Below, in pieces: positions 27,401 through 30,572 of a stretch of DNA of 64,000 nucleotides (the first letter of the stretch is position 1; every line of letters begins with the position of its first letter). This DNA comes from Symsagittifera roscoffensis (Eukaryota > Xenacoelomorpha > Acoela > Convolutidae), in assembly GCF_963678635.1 (NCBI RefSeq), contig NC_087067.1, positions 55,178,456 through 55,242,455 of the forward strand, in the 5' to 3' direction. Position numbers and translations under genes: made by a program. The notes under the pieces are model-generated. The model was not told the origin of the DNA, ran no database searches, and saw only the letters and a program-made list of their open reading frames with translations.

Positions 27401-29901
27401 AGTTGACAAACAAAGACGTTCACCGGGGAGAAGTATAGTGCCCAATTGCAATACCTTTGCTTAAGAGTCGATGAACGTAGTGAAGACTCTGATATGAGTC
27501 GTGCTGAATTTTTTAAGAAGTCCCAACCTTTGTTCACGCTCAAATATGATTTTGCGTGGTTTGGCTATGATTTCTTCTCAAGTTCAGTTAATTTACTTTG
27601 TTCTGTTGGAAGGCAAACTCCACTATCGAACCGAAAAAGTGTAAAAGTCACGAAAAACGTGATCGACTTCTAATTTCGAAAGTTGATTTTAGTTTCAGAT
27701 TTCCTAGTGGCATATAAATTTTACCTGTTGATCCAATTTCCTCAATCTTGGTTAATTTTACCGAAAGTTTTTACATTCATTAAGTTCTTCTTGAAATTCA
27801 AAGAACTTTAAGGCCATAATTTTTTTTACTTTGAACTAAGTTAGTTTAACTTAACTTTAAGTTGACAGTTGGCTATGTTTGCAAGTGTAAATACATACCT
27901 CTGACAGCTGAGCAGTTTCGTTGTATTCGTTTGTTTCAGCCAGTTCAGCCGAGAGTTGGTCACAGAGACTGGCTTCCCAGGGATGTGGATTACAACACTC
28001 ACAATGTGCGTTTGGTTATCCAAAGTCCAATTCTAAATACTCCAGGATACCACTGTCCTTAGAAAAAAATTGTACCATCAGGTACACCTAAACCGTTCTC
28101 AGAAATTTCCTAAAGCTATGCAAAAAAGCCTCATTAGGCTAAGCAGAATATTATCTGTGGGTTTTCTTGGCTTCTGATGAACTCAGGAAAAATCGCGAAA
28201 AAAAAAATTTGATTTTGCCCATGTATTGAATGTGTGGTGAAGTTGGGGTGAGTTGAGCGTTGAGTGTTGTGTTGATTGTAGCGACAGGGGAGTATGGGGA
28301 GAATCTGTACATGACGAGTGGGGGGGAGAGTGAGGGCAAAGTGGCGAAGGAGGGGTGCTTGTCGTGGTATGCGGAGGTGGCCTCCTACTCGTACCCGGGG
28401 GAGGACCAGGCATACGACCAGTGTGGAGTCTCCTTCTCCTCAGTCGGACATCTCACCCAGGCAAGCCAGCACTCACATTACGCCTTAACCAATGAGCTAA
28501 CCGAATTCATCTCATCTTATGATCCACTTAACCCATTCTAAACAAAATCTGGAACGAGAATTGCTATGAATCATTTCAATTCAGAAAACTGAATTGCGAT
28601 TAAGTGGCAAAGACTTAGTGTAGTTCAGACACACTTTAAGGTCGTGAGCAAGTTCTAGTTTCGAACGCGCTATTTAACTTTTAGATTTCCAGTGGAACAA
28701 AAAAACTTACCTATTGACGTTCTGGAAGTTCCAAGATCTTTGGGGTCTACGTTTTTTTTTCAGTTAAATTTTCAAAATTCAGCTAAAGTTTCAAAATAGA
28801 AACTGTCTGTTGGCTAAGTTATGAATGTTTGGCTATGTTACGAAGTCACATTTCTGTTGCCATACATAGTTGAAACTAGTTGTTGCTCCCTGTCAGGTTG
28901 TTGCATGGTCTCCAATAACTGTTCTCTTTTAAATCCAGCAGAGATTTAAGTCGTCTGGCTGATCTTGATGGAAGAAAAATTGTGAAATGAGACGCCATTC
29001 TGTGAGGTTGTGATTGAGTTTTGATTGTATATCTTGCTTGTTGGAATGTTGGCAGATGATGTGGGCGGAGTCTACTAAACTGGGGTGTGGGGTGGCCTCG
29101 TGTGGGGGCAGGGGGGGCTATGTGCTCACCTGTCGCTACTCTCCACCCGGAAACTACATGGGCCAGCCACTCTTCTCCGACGACAACTTCAAACGACTGT
29201 GCGACAGCGAACCAGATGTCTGGAGATCATGCGGCTCGTTAGACCAATTTATACTGACATACTATTCCCCATCCCACCCCCTTTTGCTGTAAGCCGCTTC
29301 TTTTCTGAAAAGAGTTTCTGATGTTTTCATTGGCGACCCCCCGCGCGCGTTCGTCGTGACATTTAAGTGTAGGATTAGCTGATGATGCAGTTGGCAGTGC
29401 TAAAAATATTTGTCACATAAGAACATTCTGCAATATGCAGTTTGTTTGGCTCTGGAGAGTTCGTATCTGAAGGTGCAAATGGGTCACTCCAATGGGGGTC
29501 ATAGCGCATTGAATCACTCAACACCTTCACATTCATTTATCTAATTTTTCTCTTTCCTTTTCAAGTGTGAGCTGCAGTGCTCGAAAAAGTGAGTGAACAC
29601 TTTTCTCCGACTTTATGAACAATTTGACTGTCTTTCTTGGATCAACTAGGCTCTCTTACCGCTTCTCTCTAAGTAATGATAAATGGAATAGAATTTTGAA
29701 TTGCATGTCAAATTTCAAAAAAAACATGGCACATTTAAAAATTTCATTTGATAAAAATCAATACTGGCAGCGGTATAAGAGCCCCCACGCATTTTTGATG
29801 GTGATTATTTTTTTGTTTTAGACTCTTCTAACTTGGAGATCACTTCCAACATTGTATCAGTGATTGCTGCATTGAGTGCAGTGTTCATCCTGACCAACTG
29901 A
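6296..29901 (+). CDS. CAP-superfamily (SCP/TAPS, PR-1-like) protein, multi-exon gene
   Basis: The spliced model encodes about 227-243 residues. It has an N-terminal hydrophobic segment (LSVLFVVALHVSVVG, residues about 23-37), then the CAP fold: HNNHR and LQQFQWDDSL in exon 1, ESWSQRLASQGC and HS in exon 2, YGENLYM and VGHLTQ in exon 3, LGCGVASC and YVLTCRYSPPGNYMG in exon 4. The exon 3/exon 4 join recreates the CAP signature GHxTQ-xxW, and the GEN and CxYSPPGN motifs are those used to recognise CRISP, antigen-5 and PR-1 proteins. These are normally secreted proteins of varied function. Splice phases agree across exons 1-4 (phase 1, 1, 0). The 3' end is uncertain: either exon 4 stops at 29292, or it splices at 29237 to a 23-nt mini-exon and a last exon coding a hydrophobic tail. 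Intron 1 contains the 18.9-kb retroelement. Confidence 0.85.
6498..7486 (+). other. CAP intron 1, part upstream of the retroelement
   Basis: AT-rich intronic sequence. No conserved frame was found. A block near 7025-7070 (GAAGCTGATCTTCACATCC) resembles one near 30870-30910 (CAGAGCTTCACATCACTTC) and may be a dispersed repeat. Confidence 0.6.
7491..7900 (+). repeat. 5' LTR of element 1
   Basis: 410 bp, starting TGGAACCTGATCTAGAC and ending GGTCCTAACTCA. By eye it matches 25953-26362 at every position. It contains AATAAA (7695-7700) and a TATA-like TATAAGAG near 7762. I cannot fix the U3/R/U5 borders, since the AATAAA lies before the TATA-like word. Confidence 0.95.
7903..7920 (+). promoter_or_regulatory. 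Primer-binding site candidate
   Basis: Two bases after the LTR comes TGGTGCGACCATAAGTCT. TGG is the expected complement of a tRNA CCA end. The site is retained in the second element at 37282 and 43206 as TGGTGCCACCATAA(A/G)TCT, so it is constrained, but I could not match it to a particular tRNA. Confidence 0.6.
7988..8221 (+). CDS. Conserved small leader ORF, 77 aa, unknown function
   Basis: The frame begins 87 bp after the LTR and encodes a mostly polar, Arg-rich protein (motifs SLRLNRSEP, LPGIGRRPRT, PEQTFIFRILLAMN). The second element carries homologues at 37376 and 43300. Differences from those are largely synonymous (GGA/GGT, CGA/CGG, ACC/ACG) or conservative (Arg/Lys, Asp/Glu, Ile/Leu, Tyr/Phe), the pattern of a selected protein. 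The homologues run 13 codons further because the stop has changed to AAA. No domain is recognised. It could be an accessory protein or a translation-regulating upstream ORF. Confidence 0.75.
   Translation: MLYDNNLIEMSLRLNRSEPIFRTITELPGIGRRPRTRDDIRQSRNLPYSYMIVRQKPEQTFIFRILLAMNLDFHLQT
8222..9154 (+). promoter_or_regulatory. Structured untranslated leader of element 1
   Basis: No ORF. It contains several hairpins that recur in the second element: an imperfect stem at 8553-8577 repeated at 8613-8637 (ATCAAGG paired with CCTTGGAT); a near-perfect stem GAACAA-CT-TTGTTC at 8643-8656; a GTGAAG...CTTCAC stem at 8780-8808; and AACGAT...ATCGTT from 8282. Placement between PBS and gag is where retroviral packaging and dimerisation signals lie; that role is inferred. 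Confidence 0.6.
8553..8637 (+). repeat. Paired leader hairpins (25-nt unit twice)
   Basis: Two copies of the same 25-nt imperfect palindrome, starting and ending GATC, are spaced 60 bp apart (8553-8577, 8613-8637). Related pairs occur at about 37985/38049 and 43911/43980 in the second element, with small changes in the loop and stem. Confidence 0.7.
9155..9622 (+). CDS. Basic 155-aa ORF overlapping the gag start
   Basis: Rich in Lys/Arg, with clusters KRQTLKRKIITKQRQITRKR near residues 41-60 and KRGKRRIKKQYKHK near 110-123 that resemble nuclear-localisation or RNA-binding segments; a Ser/Asp/Glu patch lies between them. It overlaps gag by 26 nt (9597-9622) in another frame, so gag would need reinitiation, leaky scanning or splicing. 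A good splice donor lies within the overlap (CCAG/GTGAAG, 9618/9619). The second element keeps homologous but stop-broken versions. No family is recognised. Confidence 0.6.
   Translation: MSFKNLGNKQTIVLHNCEIDNKKYDLVITPHTQTVGYIRTKRQTLKRKIITKQRQITRKRFSKNRNAFSESETNSLDELYKLKESIDKNYPLHDQLYFSDSETTSNSSKRGKRRIKKQYKHKPVHLYNWNQPIRHINNYILTVIERKNELNAHPR
9597..13067 (+). CDS. gag: Gag polyprotein, 1156 aa
   Basis: The N-terminal 270 residues are globular and Ile-rich. Residues about 290-590 are Gln/Asn/Pro-rich and unstructured. Residues about 600-785 look like the retrotransposon capsid region (VFTGTDPEYSVEDYLNAV, DGAAQKWFSVLP, then a Trp/Phe helix with EFSKMF). A single CCHC zinc knuckle, CNYCRRYGHSISEC, has ligands C842, C845, H850 and C855. 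After it comes an Arg/Ser/Asn/Tyr-rich low-complexity tail (about 900-1080) likely to bind RNA. It forms the particle and packages the genome. It is roughly twice the usual Ty3 Gag length. Pol follows in the -1 frame. Confidence 0.9.
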   Translation: MSSTHTPGEESPDDDEIFPFIVDATTDRGQHIFCKNLLLNLFEPGISPCKTEFPDVKIKRQIIDHYLKDICNITQQYGIYSIEFTSPNHNNRKYTIQTDDLDLEFSKVFSEYIKSIQYHNSQRANSIFTNEVFAIIYSYISILENEIPITNVSPTETSKHLRVRHEITLLSSYLNIIKENFTKDDVSQHTKHDLQKILAWFIIDYFTHNIDLIAQARKNFRPQNSNDDTAITEQSDYVWDPEWSHPAFISFPQSISSQAISTISYIRDYVKVIPLTIDATPLNYNTFLPDTQNNSLNSTVIHNENLNGTRNLTQQDIQTPSHFINEEIVHTTTTQQSISPIRPNLTTPRNTNPSQTQVTLQSTVKPSVAPKYSHMDYQTYRPMTIPSKTHKTFTRNNFADHNYNYTHPSKTYNQPQRNFNQYTRSRNWDNPMTQPNSINFQTNPPQDHSENYPFFQQNKNKKQTSYQMDYLSSDDDFLQPDIFAPNTQEYRRQGIQRTRTNHRNFSPQPIDAQHQQPIQQQNLINTQSFQPIQQQNPMTAHSYQPLQMQNEIPLPYYLQQHEITRNQLSNFSQMPNAAESLQMTMNPYLMGGSSITSNKPLMVFTGTDPEYSVEDYLNAVTANLILNIGPEPINTPLHQNWIHRRTALIQTTLDGAAQKWFSVLPLEIKSNWKRFTQEFSKMFDSERNKQQQRVLCNEIRRLPNETIKQIAVRIETLVRKAYSLNTHDYKNTKMTEILMMTLTPQLRKIAIKKRASHPSSIREPDLDFRKLVDKLEQAEITMKLEETENLKLQYVNRIETTPTNINNIQESETDLVEKITEILNIYEKNPNFKGKPSFKKWCNYCRRYGHSISECRQKQQDNQNKPQKYKEPNKSFYQYMKKDQNLPNKTVHSNNSSGKPLPNNTNYTRNQSPYNSSYRGRSPERRNTQNSSQNHYNRPNSRSNYSRSNSNTQRFVSRSNSQSRNNYYPNNQSRNSSYNRNRNYSYNRNRSYSNNRNQNYPNNRSRNNSYNRSNYNRPNNNYQNRSRNNSQNRHSSYNNRYRYYSQSPHRNNNNYNNSNNRHRSSTPKHQRQINQVQSNPETTSDPPGIDDTVTDTLQLNQINCTSSDSESDTENTLSINMIKVENDYESVIYDIPFHHTYMKINQNFFKIITLHP
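9611..9626 (+). promoter_or_regulatory. Candidate subgenomic splice donor inside gag
   Basis: CACCCCAG/GTGAAGAA matches the donor consensus and lies 22 nt into gag (exon end 9618). Some retroviruses (avian leukosis virus) splice env mRNA from a donor a few codons into gag so that env borrows the gag start codon. The GT is kept in the second element (CCAA/GTGATG). The acceptor is unknown. Confidence 0.4.
13145..17818 (+). CDS. pol: Pol polyprotein: protease, reverse transcriptase, RNase H, integrase
   Basis: 1557 codons from 13145, but the frame is open from 12998, overlapping the end of gag by 70 nt in the -1 frame, and there is no ATG near its start. It is therefore probably made as a Gag-Pol fusion. 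Protease: DFLIDSGAES (DSGA at residues 46-49). RT: LKIVLDARYLNSLI, FTTADMNSAYNQM and catalytic YLDD at 554-557. RNase H: CDASNFGIGAALLQ (D703), RECTAIIY, FTDHKP. Integrase: zinc-finger His pair and CNDC, then catalytic D1138 (FDTKGP), D1198 (TDNGTEF) and E1234 (LVEGMNRS), with exactly 35 residues between the last two. The tail has a GPY/F-like module (RKGPYQI...HRNNLLPYYP). All catalytic residues are present. Confidence 0.95.
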   Translation: MNTNHIYQNIQKEQPKEKIWTIPFLLESPRNKEFQPPDLEIDFLIDSGAESNIINIPTWNEIKTLHPKLTPLETSNKLATAQGSTLINYGKIQLFLLPTRTMEQSKILNKPFKQIFHITDIKYNIIGIPFISKYIPTINILNSKILIKDKYTKTKETSLTFFQRLNKQSPFFSKFYPIFNQQRKHLKPLSGNIYNFSIKQVHQYDKEQNKQKFYMSEFEFKPIHKFFKITISSIKYLKNSNSDIISLHVYNNTPYQVTLPLGLLGYCETNATISPIHEKAYRVNNILQLLDICQSTILNEELSINNIISNENRNTDYFTKTQYFKPTFNISNYTEDQQKFLTMFNFQHSQITQDEFEKLAKQLIEYSSVYATSKFDVGKISSSLHLPLKPDAVFKKQRASKVPIHLHDKVNRLLDILEQYNIISPVNKEEQPKGNTFINPVIILAKGESLKIVLDARYLNSLIDESKCNWPIEPIQVILTKINGKYFTTADMNSAYNQMPLDEQSRRLTQFVIGNQQYEFNRLFYGISIGPAAFSAFMSKIFRPLILKKNAITYLDDVFMQSQTKDEMFNVLEKYHQILQNENLKAAPDKSHFFLTRVKFLGHNIERKTITPLKSRIDAIQKLQPPTNKKKIQEFLGMLNFLSKYVYKMQLYLRPFYNILRQQNNFEWNTEHQTRFEEVKKLLTEQISNTIPDSNQPFYAMCDASNFGIGAALLQSHNGTNKMNLISANSRLFTQAELRLSTLMRECTAIIYTLTEYEFLILGSKHPTVLFTDHKPIIFLFTQKSNPNHRVYRFQLILMKFPNLHIVWTAGKNLALPDTLSRNTPPELLTRKTTVEIPKNIKFYLAENETSPRLECKYAVKTDIEQSQINTLQHFPLYLDCQNNHYEVDLLGTSTFKPIPYSQWIKNNTQQKRTKQHPPKKDHFPLIEKEDLTDKINLSGPQTNDSKYTINQVFDLHDPLDTIPLSTLEIENIFLPPTETITISTLKQYQNLDPVIRQLKSWHKYKTKPIKADSTILGNKTLLRYFRKFNNTTINENTDLLEYNLNESTVPCLPLSMILIAFNISHTQNIKGHSGSEKTYSNFIQNFYFPNAPIWIKVLCNDCIVCQLNKPYPNQKQIAQKQDFKGQSLYFNHRISFDTKGPISPSSEGNSYIMVIVDAFTHYVALNPVPHCNAYYAYTTLYEHWIAKFGLPEILVTDNGTEFINNEIITLCHLYNIKHKPRTSHAPWTNGLVEGMNRSLQEYLRCIINGNDTKYTEWSADVKLFPLAYNSQITTTLGMSPYEMVFNQKPRKPIMFTANSHKNAQGYCQPNKDSICYNLPLHTHDEDHFHHPQILKLASGTHTEWILNRDKKHNEIYQKITKKLLQRQNINEQINSRFTPASELKIGTFVLIPNFNTQKGISKKLQPLRKGPYQIIAKPTDVTYKITDSNKKEIVQHRNNLLPYYPKEYALRELTQLYSFTGLKIIQNEPHLKNTEQNDNPTENQNTKPTATKNNTQNHKESPKQRKNRKMTEQIIPQEQIDKSENRKTTRLRNQPRKNYKIFIPQSKILKKVEFQK
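17819..18415 (+). other. Noncoding spacer between pol and the 3' ORF cluster
   Basis: No convincing frame. A/C-rich and G-poor. A short run (CTCCAGGCACATCTATAACT and a CTCCAGGTC copy) is partly retained in the second element at 50718-50760. It may hold splice acceptors for downstream ORFs. Confidence 0.5.
18416..18646 (+). CDS. Small hydrophobic ORF, 76 aa
   Basis: Almost entirely Leu/Ile/Phe (for example FIIFLFDILESFLIILIIFC), compatible with one long or two shorter membrane helices. Its stop overlaps the next start as ATGA (18643-18646). The second element does not preserve this frame clearly, so it may be real only in the active copy, or be chance. Confidence 0.4.
   Translation: MLFSQSVTQILINLKHFFTILETFIIFLFDILESFLIILIIFCNIFLIFYTILELFLQLSKTLDYIHRYESYNLSK
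18643..18831 (+). CDS. Small membrane protein ORF, 62 aa, conserved
   Basis: Two hydrophobic stretches (LLFVIFIAFLSSLILTI and LTFALATILLILFL) are separated by a short basic Cys-containing loop (CKCIKKA), ending in a charged tail. In the second element (about 51300-51404) the distal half survives as KKAIVTFVLATILLILFIEE, with conservative and silent changes, which suggests selection. The size and layout recall viroporins or small fusion-associated proteins, but no family is identified. Confidence 0.6.
   Translation: MIRTIFSRTDIFLLFVIFIAFLSSLILTICKCIKKAILTFALATILLILFLEEYYNKHKISH
18840..19973 (+). CDS. Startless ORF of 377 codons, unknown accessory protein
   Basis: An uninterrupted frame between TAA (18837) and TAA (19971-19973) contains no ATG, GTG, TTG or CTG codon. 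It is missed by ordinary ORF calling. The N-terminus is Gln/Ser/Pro/Thr-rich; then comes RISFQDNPYTFEERHA and LSEPLEPV; the C-terminus is Pro-rich, with YKYDRYTK and TFYNPYSGLSYT. The diverged second element (51423-52372) has the same protein with conservative changes and again no start codon, so it is selected coding sequence. AUU at 18858 has A at -3 and G at +4, and this context is also present in the other copy; non-AUG initiation there, or splicing onto an upstream start, are the options. It overlaps the env start by 13 nt. Confidence 0.75.
   Translation, partial: FKKLSKIATQQSQSQSSPTSSQDNQTPPSITQNPQTSTRISFQDNPYTFEERHARLSEPLEPVQRQAPLSEPTYNLYPTLPQELNRIRNSSQNQNTVEINRQIIHPRRNRNFQTPRVHFDIPQSPSQNTPENPIGILPETPTLLSQRSTSSLPSDYLGSTPTSEQIRENPFNPTNQTSRFPYWTTHSFTQGEPNLVNDPIDISTDTTTSSSLPETLSLPSTPSISKISPPPFNLNFPNNLDARYREQSSINIPLRLDWNTFTAPPPLFGQHQESNRLHNWALNRLQYRQDIHNDIRDHNIQILQQNSLQLKFEITVKLNNITQHPYPLNPPNITAQSLPPPFITTEVIYKYDRYTKNTIGYITFYNPYSGLSYTCIF
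19961..22579 (+). CDS. env: Envelope-like glycoprotein, 872 aa
   Basis: The first 18 residues form a signal peptide (ILKLLIFLQLLFLVIS). About 680 residues of Cys-containing ectodomain follow, with paired-Cys landmarks (THYDCEENEQK, SQCETEP, SNCKADT, GYCDPT, EDTCTTF, QLCELERT) and Asn glycosylation sequons. Hydrophobic segments lie near residues 705-730 (LTILYAMFNFIGFLFSLL) and 743-763 (ARILFAGFFGIFSTS), followed by a roughly 110-residue Pro-rich tail. The topology is that of a viral surface glycoprotein or an ORF3 env of an LTR retroelement. I saw no dibasic furin-type site and cannot assign fusion class I, II or III. The frame overlaps the startless ORF upstream and the 601-aa ORF downstream (ATGA at 22576). 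The second element's copy is broken. Confidence 0.75.
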   Translation: MYILKLLIFLQLLFLVISNQNINPSPRTGPQDLLVTHYDCEENEQKTLHKYAINQVSQCETEPQAIETTDVIATLYSKARATTVTGYKFTATFSEKKVHCSQVSNGNKNRLDHESFYQSNIERLLHLNPDDCKNELLRLNITRNKNSQRKLVNFQVFPDSVHQSQLERHQGHIKLDEKYPYNGAHGRLTYDLHDKHWIPHIGINDPSNCKADTKNKGYQEIMFFDWKIQLEKIQLTRDLSDNTMIYQGIRLPCKNDQGYCDPTMRTQATIVWFPEDTCTTFQVAKIHARMIKFHEKYFIQSIPYEQVHPSRKLSSNFRNIDNIENKLTRFQIYQETELACKYRNPLHKTQYSEILVEYEKGFDMTTGKVKIDPYATGHPLNEGTSYIPVNFEKSNGQPGGHLKPHDTRSTRLQELSLMNTTYFGNIHYDIHLDMKLDYTISRIFQEMSLSELETLHQLCELERTQILQSLALAVLKIPYAGYLLSGNRSNFLDYEGNILWFYTCTKKVSPLYVFEDKRCYKRIPIFYKNKVHFVDTLSRRTYFWDTAVPCGSENSHNVVQLNPDENKYYLLTPYPTLMQSLKKFSPESIRAIARNPNIDLQSIGIYSKSDIQHHIRTQQFQELLTQMDTIQRQSIDQNLRKLAETAGFADIYTQDYSGYFKDIKDYIYLNGEKYRPQDISPINIFSFVTLKNEILDFLGWPYYILEKLTILYAMFNFIGFLFSLLKGIYNTCAIHTQVNRQASVARILFAGFFGIFSTSINKILLDAQIKEYNTKIATRQNTYDEEHNNVDITPTAPQLPPLPNNHPLSLVPRNFRNLAITHNPNFRLTTSQSPIQHIMTHQSQDDNTYEQIIEQPHTTAFQSQNNHFFSPR
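22576..24381 (+). CDS. 601-aa protein of unknown family, coupled to env
   Basis: The start codon overlaps the env stop (ATGA), as in reinitiation-coupled viral genes. Residues 1-215 are Ser/Pro/Thr/Asn-rich and probably disordered. From a basic patch (RTFKRKFPNHPF) to the end, about 380 residues look folded, rich in Tyr, Phe and His (SWTSYYHFTNPL, LEYYDHNIIRANQDQFLDDD, LHCSHDIMLR, NYDPITQMY), with no membrane segment. The final residues HGFFPDD are followed by TAA. The second element has a decayed copy (54988-56772) in which the folded part is the best-preserved section. No similarity to a family I know, so function is unknown; proximity to env suggests a structural or post-entry accessory role, which is speculation. 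Confidence 0.75.
   Translation: MSRQLGSLHRSNSHPTNLTSPIPIIPLFAFPPPDFPSSNVTSGMNSDTNSHISVLYSISQLNNPNIETPDEFADSEPSPSNNFHNSSNFSQPPFEPILSNNPDPITPTPSYASQVTPTYSSYHSDQSSHSPDTPRISPELDNFITLQQQPYHLNTPTINQISSTINSSNPPTPTPSSNYTESLAPSSTSTESSLNTNRAYRTFKRKFPNHPFPAKPGTAREYINHPKHTNTKEFLAITLPSFPQYTLNTPHDTNETRNFVDEYVLMPTLSWTSYYHFTNPLCLPLSNTHIDIERNTVMLYRLTTPLTPRQFTYVGYKKSLKTHTAPRANEYTLEYYDHNIIRANQDQFLDDDRFANPQITEKFFIKTPYIFTLNIFDRKFDHIISEALTDTQAYESFKERFQIFSLTFHFLAPHERDLHCSHDIMLRTKQTHTYSYYRFIQNHFDLHTPSRQPHHRFQFINSKYTSPFFLNFTYCIKDTNLHGILRNYDPITQMYIFCPITKTFNAEENRPFLIPHEFVQPIEIPILEFIHNTKFNHKLYNLIQNTSYEFAVGTEELTTIKALQLLWPLLQTKNIIRILAKLLTTSDLIHDIFPHGFFPDD
24385..24463 (+). other. Short canonical intron after the last ORF of element 1
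   Basis: CAG/GTAAGT donor, TACTAAC branch-site word (24408-24414) and TGTTTTCTTTAG acceptor define a 79-nt intron that starts 3 nt after the stop codon. The second element keeps it at 56773-56857 with GTAAGC, TAACTAAC and ATTTTCTTTAG, although most of the bases between differ. Because the stop lies only 3 nt from the junction, the 50-nt rule would not predict decay of the spliced RNA. Confidence 0.8.
24464..25233 (+). other. 3' untranslated region of element 1, proximal part
   Basis: No ORF. Five GCAGTA words (four of them ATGCAGTA or AGCAGTA) fall between about 24595 and 24730; the second element has a looser set of similar words. A strongly conserved block lies at 24785-24820 (CTCGCCCACGAAGAATTG). 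A hairpin CCAGTTTAAAACTGG lies at about 25009. Confidence 0.55.
25234..25356 (+). promoter_or_regulatory. Conserved 3' RNA-structure cassette
   Basis: Two small hairpins present the same 9-nt loop CCTAACCCA: stem CCTGG/CCAGG at 25234-25252 and stem CGG/CCG at 25280-25294. Between them are two adjacent 10-bp perfect palindromes, AGGACGTCCT (25254-25263) and GAGCATGCTC (25264-25273). A further stem TACTCA-AGTG-TGAGTA lies at 25341-25356. The same cassette is in the second element at 57601-57725 with far fewer changes than neighbouring sequence. Possible roles are RNA export, dimerisation or packaging. Confidence 0.6.
25586..25695 (+). repeat. Conserved nucleotide block near the 3' LTR
   Basis: From CAAAGGATTTAGAGTACGAC to about GGCATCCCCTCC this block is about 90% identical to 57950-58060 in the second element, while surrounding sequence is clearly more diverged. 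A short frame in it (GFRVRLDFAEKDFIELDQ) ends at TGA 25643, but the identity continues past that stop, so a cis-acting role is as likely as a coding one. Confidence 0.5.
25953..26362 (+). repeat. 3' LTR of element 1
   Basis: 410 bp, identical by eye to the 5' LTR. It is preceded by a weak purine stretch (CCCGGATGGG), the place of a polypurine tract, and followed by the target duplication ATTT (26363-26366). Confidence 0.95.
26367..27939 (+). other. CAP intron 1, part downstream of the retroelement
   Basis: AT-rich, no gene supported. A 24-bp motif (CCGATTGCAATACCCTTGCT near 26555) recurs at about 27433 (CCAATTGCAATACCTTTGCT). The intron ends at the CAP exon 2 acceptor, TTTGTTTCAG. Confidence 0.6.
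27940..28005 (+). CDS. CAP gene exon 2
   Basis: The acceptor is TGTTTGTTTCAG at 27939. The exon encodes SSAESWSQRLASQGCGLQHS, matching the CAP helix A-x-x-W and the Cys/His-Ser region. Two donors keep the frame: after 28005 (AAT/gtgcgt, preferred by consensus) or after 28014 (TTTG/gttatc, three extra codons). Both give phase 1 into exon 3. Confidence 0.75.
28282..28460 (+). CDS. CAP gene exon 3 (GEN motif, GHLTQ)
   Basis: The acceptor TTGATTGTAG ends at 28281. The exon encodes TGEYGENLYMTSGG, a Cys/Trp helix (CLSWYAEVASY) and CGVSFSSVGHLTQ. The exon is noticeably GC-rich against its introns, as expected for constrained coding sequence. It ends CACCCAG followed by gcaagc, a GC donor, since no GT site preserves the GHLTQ/MMW junction. 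Confidence 0.85.
28461..29055 (+). other. GC-AG intron 3 of the CAP gene
   Basis: The intron begins GCAAGC after CAG and ends TTGGCAG. GC-AG introns are a known minor class spliced by the U2 spliceosome, and CAG/GCAAG is their usual donor consensus. The call rests on exact restoration of the CAP motif across the junction in phase 0. Confidence 0.75.
29056..29292 (+). CDS. CAP gene exon 4 (WAESTKLGCGVA, YSPPGN)
   Basis: The exon starts ATGATGTGG directly after GGCAG and encodes the second half of the CAP domain with LGCGVASC and TCRYSPPGNYMG, then a Cys-containing tail. Read straight through it ends at a TAA (29290-29292). Alternatively it is cut at 29237 (GGCTC/gttaga, weak donor, phase 2) to join downstream exons. 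The CAP core is complete either way. Confidence 0.8.
   Translation: MMWAESTKLGCGVASCGGRGGYVLTCRYSPPGNYMGQPLFSDDNFKRLCDSEPDVWRSCGSLDQFILTYYSPSHPLLL
29566..29588 (+). CDS. Candidate 23-nt mini-exon of the CAP gene
   Basis: It is bracketed by a strong acceptor (CTCTTTCCTTTTCAAG) and a strong donor (AAAAA/gtgagt). In phase 2, as left by the alternative exon 4 donor at 29237, it reads on and leaves phase 1 as the next exon needs. It would add one Cys after the CAP core. The support is splice-site quality and phase only. Confidence 0.4.
29822..29901 (+). CDS. Candidate last exon of the CAP gene: hydrophobic C-tail
   Basis: The acceptor is TTTTTTTGTTTTAG. In phase 1 the exon encodes SSNLEITSNIVSVIAALSAV and six more residues before TGA at 29899-29901. 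A Ser/Asn-rich stretch followed by a terminal hydrophobic run is the pattern of a GPI-attachment signal or a tail anchor, which would make a membrane-bound isoform. Confidence 0.5.
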
Positions 29902-30227
29902 CAAATTTCACTTCAGCTCACACATGACAAAATCAGTGGCCGAAACATTCGATTATTATCTGAATCAACTCAACCAACTAAACTATCCACCGATTGAACC
30001 AAACAACATATCTGCTCACCACTTGATTCCCAGCTCAACCATTCATCCTCTCTTCAACTTCCAAACCACATTACAAGAAAAGATTGTTTGCAATGTAAAA
30101 TAACTAATTGATTTTTAACCACTGCTCATTTTCACAGGTAAATCCAGAATGCATATGTCTAAGACATCTGATTTAGATCCAAGGTAACTCAATTGAACAA
30201 ATTGGGAATTAACGCTCATAGCCATTC
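29902..30227 (+). other. Likely 3' UTR and flank of the CAP gene
   Basis: No further coding potential seen after the candidate last exon. I did not find a clear AATAAA close by. Confidence 0.4.
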
Positions 30228-30437
30228 GGCAGCCCCCGGGTTGACCAAAATGTGCAACCATACGTCGCATCATGCATGGTACCATGGAAGCCATGAAAAA
30301 TTGCCGACGTATTTTCCATGCATGACGCGACGTATGATTCCACATTTTTTAAAGTATGGGGGACTTCAAATTAAACAATATTCATAATTTTACTAGGGAT
30401 GTTGATAATTTATATGCCACCATGGAAGCTTGAATTG

Positions 30438-30572
30438 TATGGTTACTATGGTATCATGCATGGCGCGACGTATGGTTACTATGGTACCATGCATGGCGCG
30501 ACGTATGGATACCATGGAAACATGTATGATGGTGCTACATATGATTACCAAAGAACCATATTTGGCGCGACA
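30438..30572 (+). repeat. Tandem repeats of a 32-36 bp palindromic unit
   Basis: About four units, each TATGGTTAC(T/C)ATGG... followed by CATGCATGGCGCGACG, with decay in the last two. Each unit contains overlapping palindromes (ACCATGCATGG, CCATGG). The same words recur singly at 30255-30345 and 33440-33790. Confidence 0.7.
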
